From Primulina eburnea (Eukaryota; Streptophyta; Magnoliopsida; Lamiales; Gesneriaceae): a DNA stretch of 64,000 bases. A program made the position numbers and the translations under genes. The notes below the pieces were generated by a model. It had not been told where the DNA came from. It saw only the letters and a list, made by a program, of their open reading frames with translations, and made no database searches. Below are positions 59,799 through 64,000 of this stretch, in pieces. The stretch covers positions 682,001 through 746,000 of the forward strand of contig NW_027331510.1 of the NCBI RefSeq assembly GCF_022965805.1, in the 5' to 3' direction. Each line of letters begins with the position of its first letter. Within the stretch, counting starts at the first letter, position 1.

Positions 59799-60718
59799 TG
59801 TTGGAAACGAAATTCCGACATTTGACAAAAGATTGACCAACTGAATTTAGCAACTGAATTTGACTAACTGATTGACGCAACTGAACACGTCATCAGTCAA
59901 CTGATCTTTACCAGCTGATCTCTCAGCTGTACACGTCATCAGTTGAAAGCGACAACCGACAAATAGTACAGCTATCTGCAGCTGGTAGTGGCTCGCCAAA
60001 ATTCAGAAATTAACAGTGTACTATTGTCAGGATATATCGACGTGGCAATCAACGGTTAGAATATTCAAATATCTTTAATGTTACCGTTGAGAGGGAAGCC
60101 TATAAATAGTCGAAGGCAGCAGCTGAAGATAATCTGACTCTCAGTTATCTTATCTTACTTGCTGTTACGCTGCAAAAATATCCATTCACATTCAGAAATC
60201 AAAGCTCACGCTTATCAGTTATATCAGTAGTATTCTAGACTACGCTCTTGAGCTTTCATAGCACTTTGTAATCGATTGATAGATTTTCTAAGTTGTGCTA
60301 AGATCAGTTACGATATGTAAAAGTGTTGTATACTAAGAGTTTCAGTATTGGCAAAGTGATAAGTCCAAACTGAAGTGGGTCAGTACACTGTTTTGTATTT
60401 GATCAAAGTCTTTTAGTGAATATCCTATCTTCGTGATAGAAGGGGTGACGTAGGAGTTATTCAAGTTTCCGAACATCCAGAAACAAATTGTGCTGTTATT
60501 ACTTTCAGTTATCATTTTCCGTTAGATACTCTATCTTTCAGTCAGTTAGTTTTTCCGCAACTGTTTACTCAGCTTAACTGATTGTTATTGACCAACGGGA
60601 TATTTAGATTCAGTTTGTAACACAACTGAAATCAGTTTGTCGAAGAATATTTTAATTGAGCAGTGTTTATTCAACCCCCCCTTCTAAACACTCTTCACCC
60701 GATTCACAAATCCTTTCA
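59799..60718 (+). repeat. Ty1/copia 3' LTR
   Basis: 920 bp, TGTTGG to CCTTTCA. It differs from the 5' LTR by a 35-bp deletion, a 2-bp shorter C-run near 60676 and about twenty substitutions by eye, so the insertion is not recent. Confidence 0.92.
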
Positions 60719-60761
60719 GCGAGGCTAACATGCCAAAATTCGTGGGGGGGGGGGGGGGGGG

Positions 60762-61040
60762 CTTGAACATGAATTTAAAAATATTGATTTTGATGGGTTT
60801 GTAAGAGACAGGTACATGCATAAAGGAGTAGAAGTAGTACACGCCGCCAATCCCAACGTTCTTGTCATTTTTTCTGGGCTGAAATTCGTTAATGATCTAT
60901 ATTTTTTATTAGAAAACCTGTGAATTTGAGTTACTCTAACAAGATTGTGTTTGAGCTTCACTGGTATTGTTTCACAGACGACACATCATGGCAATCAGGC
61001 AACCCTAACCAAGTATTTGGGCAAGGTTCTGCAATAATTT
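60762..61040 (+). pseudogene. GH5 cellulase-like exon fragment
   Basis: Contains GVEVVHAANPNVLVIFSGL and then FVNDL, with a stop and frameshift near the L-E-N position. It shares the AATCCC and GTTAATG variants with the unit at 61407, showing that these two are close relatives. Confidence 0.68.
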
Positions 61041-61135
61041 TTTTTGAAACTCTCAAGTTTCTAAATGAGTAAAACAAAGTTATAACCAATAAACTTTATA
61101 TGATGAAACAAAATAAAAAATTTACCTAGGCTGCT

Positions 61136-61315
61136 TTTTGTCAAAAGGTACAGAAAGATCTAAATTCGCGATAATCTTCTTTTCAATCGTATCAAGCTCT
61201 GATAATAAGTTGTCAAAGCTCCAATCAGGTTGTGGATCGCCGTTATCCCATTAATATTTGGTGGACAGCGAAGTTCCAAATTAATGACTCCCCTGAATTT
61301 TGACAACTTCATCAT
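61136..61315 (-). pseudogene. GLE1: GLE1 exon 1 repeat
   Basis: Full-length exon 1 with double ATG and GTAAAT donor, containing DWSFDNLLSELDTIEKK in one frame and LELRCPPNINGI in another, joined across a one-base change. Confidence 0.7.
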
Positions 61316-61406
61316 TCAGACTGCGCGTCTTTCTTCTCTCTCTCAAATCTTCATATTAAAGTTGAAGACGAGGATAACATGCCAAAATCGTGGGGGGGGG
61401 GGGGTG

Positions 61407-61690
61407 CTTGAACATGAATTTAAAAATATTGATTTTGATGGGCTTGTAATGGACAGGTACATGCAGAAAGGAGTAGAAGTAGTACACGCCGCCAATCCCA
61501 ACGTTCTTGTCATTTTTTCTGGGCTGAAATTCGTTAATGATCTATCTTTTTTATTTGAAAACCTGTGAATTTGAGTTACTCTGACAAGATTGTGTTTGAG
61601 ATTCATTGGTATAGTTTCACAGACGGCACATCATGGCAATCAGGCAACCCTAACCAAGTATGTGAGCAAGTTGCTGCAATAATTCTCCTT
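61407..61690 (+). pseudogene. GH5 cellulase-like exon fragment, array end
   Basis: Contains MDRYMQKGVEVVHAANPNVL, then a frameshift at the FLFENL position. The HWYSFTDGTSWQSG and NQVCEQV parts follow. The unit breaks at 61690 into unrelated sequence. Confidence 0.7.
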
Positions 61691-61772
61691 TACAAACAAA
61701 ACGTCGCTGGGATAGACAAATGAGTACCTTGGGTAGGTTCAAATATGAAGTTAAAATATGAAACACTGAGGC
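61691..61772. other. Unassigned spacer
   Basis: 82 bp between the array and the next LTR. No repeat or coding signal seen; possibly the original flank of the right-hand gypsy insertion. Confidence 0.4.
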
Positions 61773-62025
61773 TGTAATAGCCGAGCCCGGTGTACGGTAC
61801 GGTTTAAGCTTTACTTGTTATTTGGGTTATGTGATTAGATGTTTAGAGTTGTGTTTTGGGCCATAGTATTATTGGTTATTGTTGTCTTGAGGTATTAGAT
61901 GTAATAGCCGAGCCCGGTGTACGGTACGGTTTAAGCTTTATTGTGTTATTTGGGTTTATGATTAGTTATTTATAGTTGTGTTTTGGGCTATAGTATTATT
62001 GGTTATTATTTATTTGAGGTATTAG
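61773..62025 (+). repeat. 127-bp direct duplication at LTR start
   Basis: TGTAATAGCCGAGCCCGGTG and the following sequence occur at 61773 and again at 61900, with about ten small differences over 127 bp. Confidence 0.85.
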
Positions 62026-62100
62026 TTGGTGTTGATTGTTCGTTTCAGCGTTTCGGATCGATTTTAGTTGAGTTTCTACTGTTCATTGCCGTGAGTTGAG

Positions 62101-62325
62101 TGCACCCGCGCTCTTAGATGAGTGCCCCCGCGGTGTACTATTCATCATTTTGGATTTGGAGGGCCGTAACATGACCGCACCCGCGGCAGTGCAAGGACCG
62201 CACCCGCGGTGAGACCGCACCCGCGGTAATTGTAGGACCGCACCCGCGGTCTTCGTGCATGGGAATTATTTTGGAATGCCGTGAGCATGGCGCACCCGCG
62301 GTGCTTGTGTGACCGCACCCGCGGT
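62101..62325 (+). repeat. GC-rich short repeat cluster in LTR
   Basis: At least six copies of CGCACCCGCGGT, mostly as GACCGCACCCGCGGT, at about 62172, 62195, 62212, 62235, 62290 and 62311, plus two degenerate ones near 62102 and 62124. Confidence 0.85.
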
Positions 62326-63514
62326 GTAAGTATGGGCGAGTTATTTAGTACCTTTTTGATTGAGTTGACTTCATTCCATACCTTATCCTATCTACTTTTC
62401 GAGATTTCCTCTCTAGCTTCAAGGGTTTTCTTCCATTTCAATTGCTTCCTACCTTTGATTCTTGGCTTTGTTTCGATTTCCGACTTGAGATCATCGTTCT
62501 CCGTGGTATAAGGAAGCTTAGGTAAGTTTTTTGGTGCGATTCTATTGAGGTTTTGAGTTAAGGGTTATTTTGGATTTGATGTTTGAGTTGTTTAATGGAT
62601 TATTTGACTTGTACTTGTGGATATAGAGTTGATATTGGTGTTATTTATGGATTATTGTTATAGGTGGTGTACCAAGAGCTTATTTGAGGTGTTCTATTGG
62701 GTAGTAAGTGGAATTTCATCCCTTTGCTCACATGATTGATATATGTATTGTGTTTTAAAGATTTTAAAGTGCTATTCCCTTCCATTGAACTATTGTTATG
62801 TATTGATTTCATTGATTATCTATTGGAGGCATTGATGTCTCACCATTGTTATAAAGGGAATACAAGATATTATGAGATTGCGAAACGACGGCCTTAAATG
62901 CGATTGAGAATTCAAATGTTTTATTGGATTGATTAATCATAGCCATGGCATTGCATGCAATTAGATGATCATCGACCATAGGCTTTTATCCCCTCACAGT
63001 TATCGATTTATATCGATGGGATATTGGCAACCACAGTCACAGATACTATTGATATCAATCCAACCATAGAAAAGAGAATACCATCGTATTGCTATCTATT
63101 GCTATGCTATTGCTACAGTTATTGCTACAGTATTCATGTTTCAGAGTCGATGGTATTTATGATTTAAAAGCCATGTTTTACAGAGTATACTATGTATCAT
63201 TGCTATGTAGAGTTCCACTTGCTGAGATTTATTCTCATTTCAGTTTATTCATGTGATGCAGATAAGAGCGACAGACCGGGGCAGTGATCGTGGATGGGGG
63301 TCATATGCATGCACCGTTGGAAGGAAGAATATTTTGTATTATTTTGGGACATGATCATAAGAATGATTATTTTGTATTTTGTATGTCATTTGAATGATCA
63401 TGTGATTATTTTGTAAACATTTTATGAAATGTATTTTGAAACTCCTTCCATTTGAAAGAAAATTTTAAATTCCGCTGTATTTTTAATTGTAACGGGTCAG
63501 GGTGTCACATTTAG

Positions 63515-63526
63515 TGGTATCAGAGC
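63515..63526 (+). promoter_or_regulatory. Primer-binding site (tRNA-iMet type)
   Basis: TGGTATCAGAGC, five bases after the LTR end, followed by a 114-bp leader. Confidence 0.88.
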
Positions 63527-63640
63527 GGTGTTCTTCGGACCAATGCATATGACTTCGTCTACTTTCAACTGTCCGGGTATGTTTTCTTGCATCTATCTAT
63601 TGTTATATATTGATTGGTGTCTTGTGAGCAATTGTAGAGT

Positions 63641-64000
63641 ATGCCTCCTAAGCGTAAGGCGGCAGAGGGTGAGGATAGTTCTTCCTCGAGAGTTGTCGAC
63701 GAGTTCGGCAAGTTGCTTAAGGAGCAGGCCAAGGTGCATAGCGATCAGATTCAGCAGTTGCTCCGATTGCAGGGAGCAGGTCAGGGTCGAGGCCAAGTGA
63801 GAGGTCAGGTTGCTCAGGCAGTTGGCACTGATGCCGTCTTTTCTGCTTTCAAGAGAATGGATCCACCGGAATTCGCAGGTAGCACCGATCCTCTTGTTGC
63901 TGTCGAGTGGGTCAAGGCTTTAGAAGCGATCTTCGATCATCTCCAGTATGAGGATAAAGATAGGATCAGCTGTGCAGTGTTCTTGTTGGTTAAAGCTGCA
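63641..64000 (+). CDS. gag: Ty3/gypsy gag, N-terminal 120 residues (runs off the window)
   Basis: Opens at the ATG of MPPKRKAAEGEDSSSSRVV, 114 bp after the primer-binding site, and stays open to the window end. After a Gln/Gly-rich stretch it has FKRMDPPEFAGSTDPLVAVE and WVKALEAIFDHLQYEDKDRI, the start of a Retrotrans_gag capsid domain. It differs clearly from the gag of the minus-strand gypsy element, so this is a separate family. Codon order is intact; nothing can be said about the rest of the element. Confidence 0.88.
   Translation, partial: MPPKRKAAEGEDSSSSRVVDEFGKLLKEQAKVHSDQIQQLLRLQGAGQGRGQVRGQVAQAVGTDAVFSAFKRMDPPEFAGSTDPLVAVEWVKALEAIFDHLQYEDKDRISCAVFLLVKAA

Larger units (their letters stand above)
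50011..60718 (+). mobile_element. Full-length Ty1/copia element, SIRE/Maximus-like
   Basis: 10,708 bp with both LTRs, a primer-binding site, gag with a coiled-coil tail, pol in copia order (protease, integrase, RT, RNase H), about 3.5 kb of extra coding region after pol, and a polypurine tract. Long elements with a coiled-coil gag extension and an env-like third ORF are typical of the SIRE/Maximus lineage. Flanks are GCGAT on the left and GCGAG on the right, a 4-of-5 target duplication. The neighbouring repeats show the empty site as GAAGGCGAGGCTAAC. Frameshifts in gag and pol make it non-autonomous. Confidence 0.9.
60719..61690. repeat. GH5/GLE1 array, right end
   Basis: Array resumes exactly at the LTR edge with GCGAGGCTAACATGCC, followed by a G-tract (60744-60761). 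Two GH5 units and one GLE1 exon 1 follow, ending inside the GH5 unit at 61690. Confidence 0.85.
61773..63509 (+). repeat. 5' LTR of second Ty3/gypsy element
   Basis: TGTAATAGCC at 61773 to GTGTCACA at 63509 (1737 bp), followed by TTTAG and a primer-binding site. A second LTR-start sequence lies at 61900, so the outer edge may be either. The downstream LTR lies beyond the window. Contains the GC-rich cluster at 62101-62325; the rest is AT-rich with no gene. Confidence 0.82.

Noticed and set aside
62281..62511. 76-codon frame in the right-hand LTR
   Set aside because: Hydrophobic chance frame within LTR sequence, no homology recognised, starts in the GC cluster.

Overview
The window is plant nuclear DNA made almost entirely of repeats: two Ty3/gypsy elements, one Ty1/copia element, and long arrays of a chimeric repeat assembled from pieces of two host genes. 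A plant is indicated by LTR elements primed by initiator-Met tRNA, plant-type gag/pol proteins, intron-bearing fragments of a plant GLE1 mRNA-export gene, and fragments of a plant GH5 (cellulase-type) gene. The env-like ORF of the copia element resembles, from memory, proteins annotated in Lamiales; that placement is tentative. No intact host gene is visible.

Layout. 1-14120: leader and LTR of a minus-strand gypsy element (131-2122), a GH5/GLE1 array (2123-8608), and the 5' part of a copia element (8609-14120). 14121-32344: an indel-riddled version of sequence that occurs cleanly at about 34,750-53,030. It looks like uncorrected long-read sequence used to fill a gap. 32345-38035: a second GH5/GLE1 array containing a 458-bp tandem repeat. 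38036-43520: the gypsy element, minus strand, with gag, protease, RT and RNase H, but cut off before integrase. 43521-50010: array, nearly identical to 2123-8608. 50011-60718: a full-length copia element of 10.7 kb in SIRE/Maximus style, with both LTRs, PBS and PPT, broken gag and pol, an antisense ORF with its own TATA box, and an env-like frame split by two TGA codons. 60719-61690: the array resumes, so the copia element sits inside it. 61773-64000: 5' LTR, PBS and start of gag of a second gypsy element on the plus strand.

The apparent triplication at about 20.7 kb (starts at 1, 20845 and 41399) is probably mostly an assembly product. Copies 1 and 3 are nearly identical, the middle one has raw-read errors, and both junctions fall abruptly inside the copia coding region.

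The most interesting biology is the array. An exon piece of GH5 (plus strand) is joined to exon 1 of GLE1 (minus strand), and each unit begins at a long G-tract next to a CCCCAACG/CGTTGGGG inverted repeat. Two larger units carry at least four GLE1 exons with their introns, so genomic DNA, not mRNA, was captured. The two gypsy families also share a short CGCACCCGCGG repeat cluster in their LTRs.
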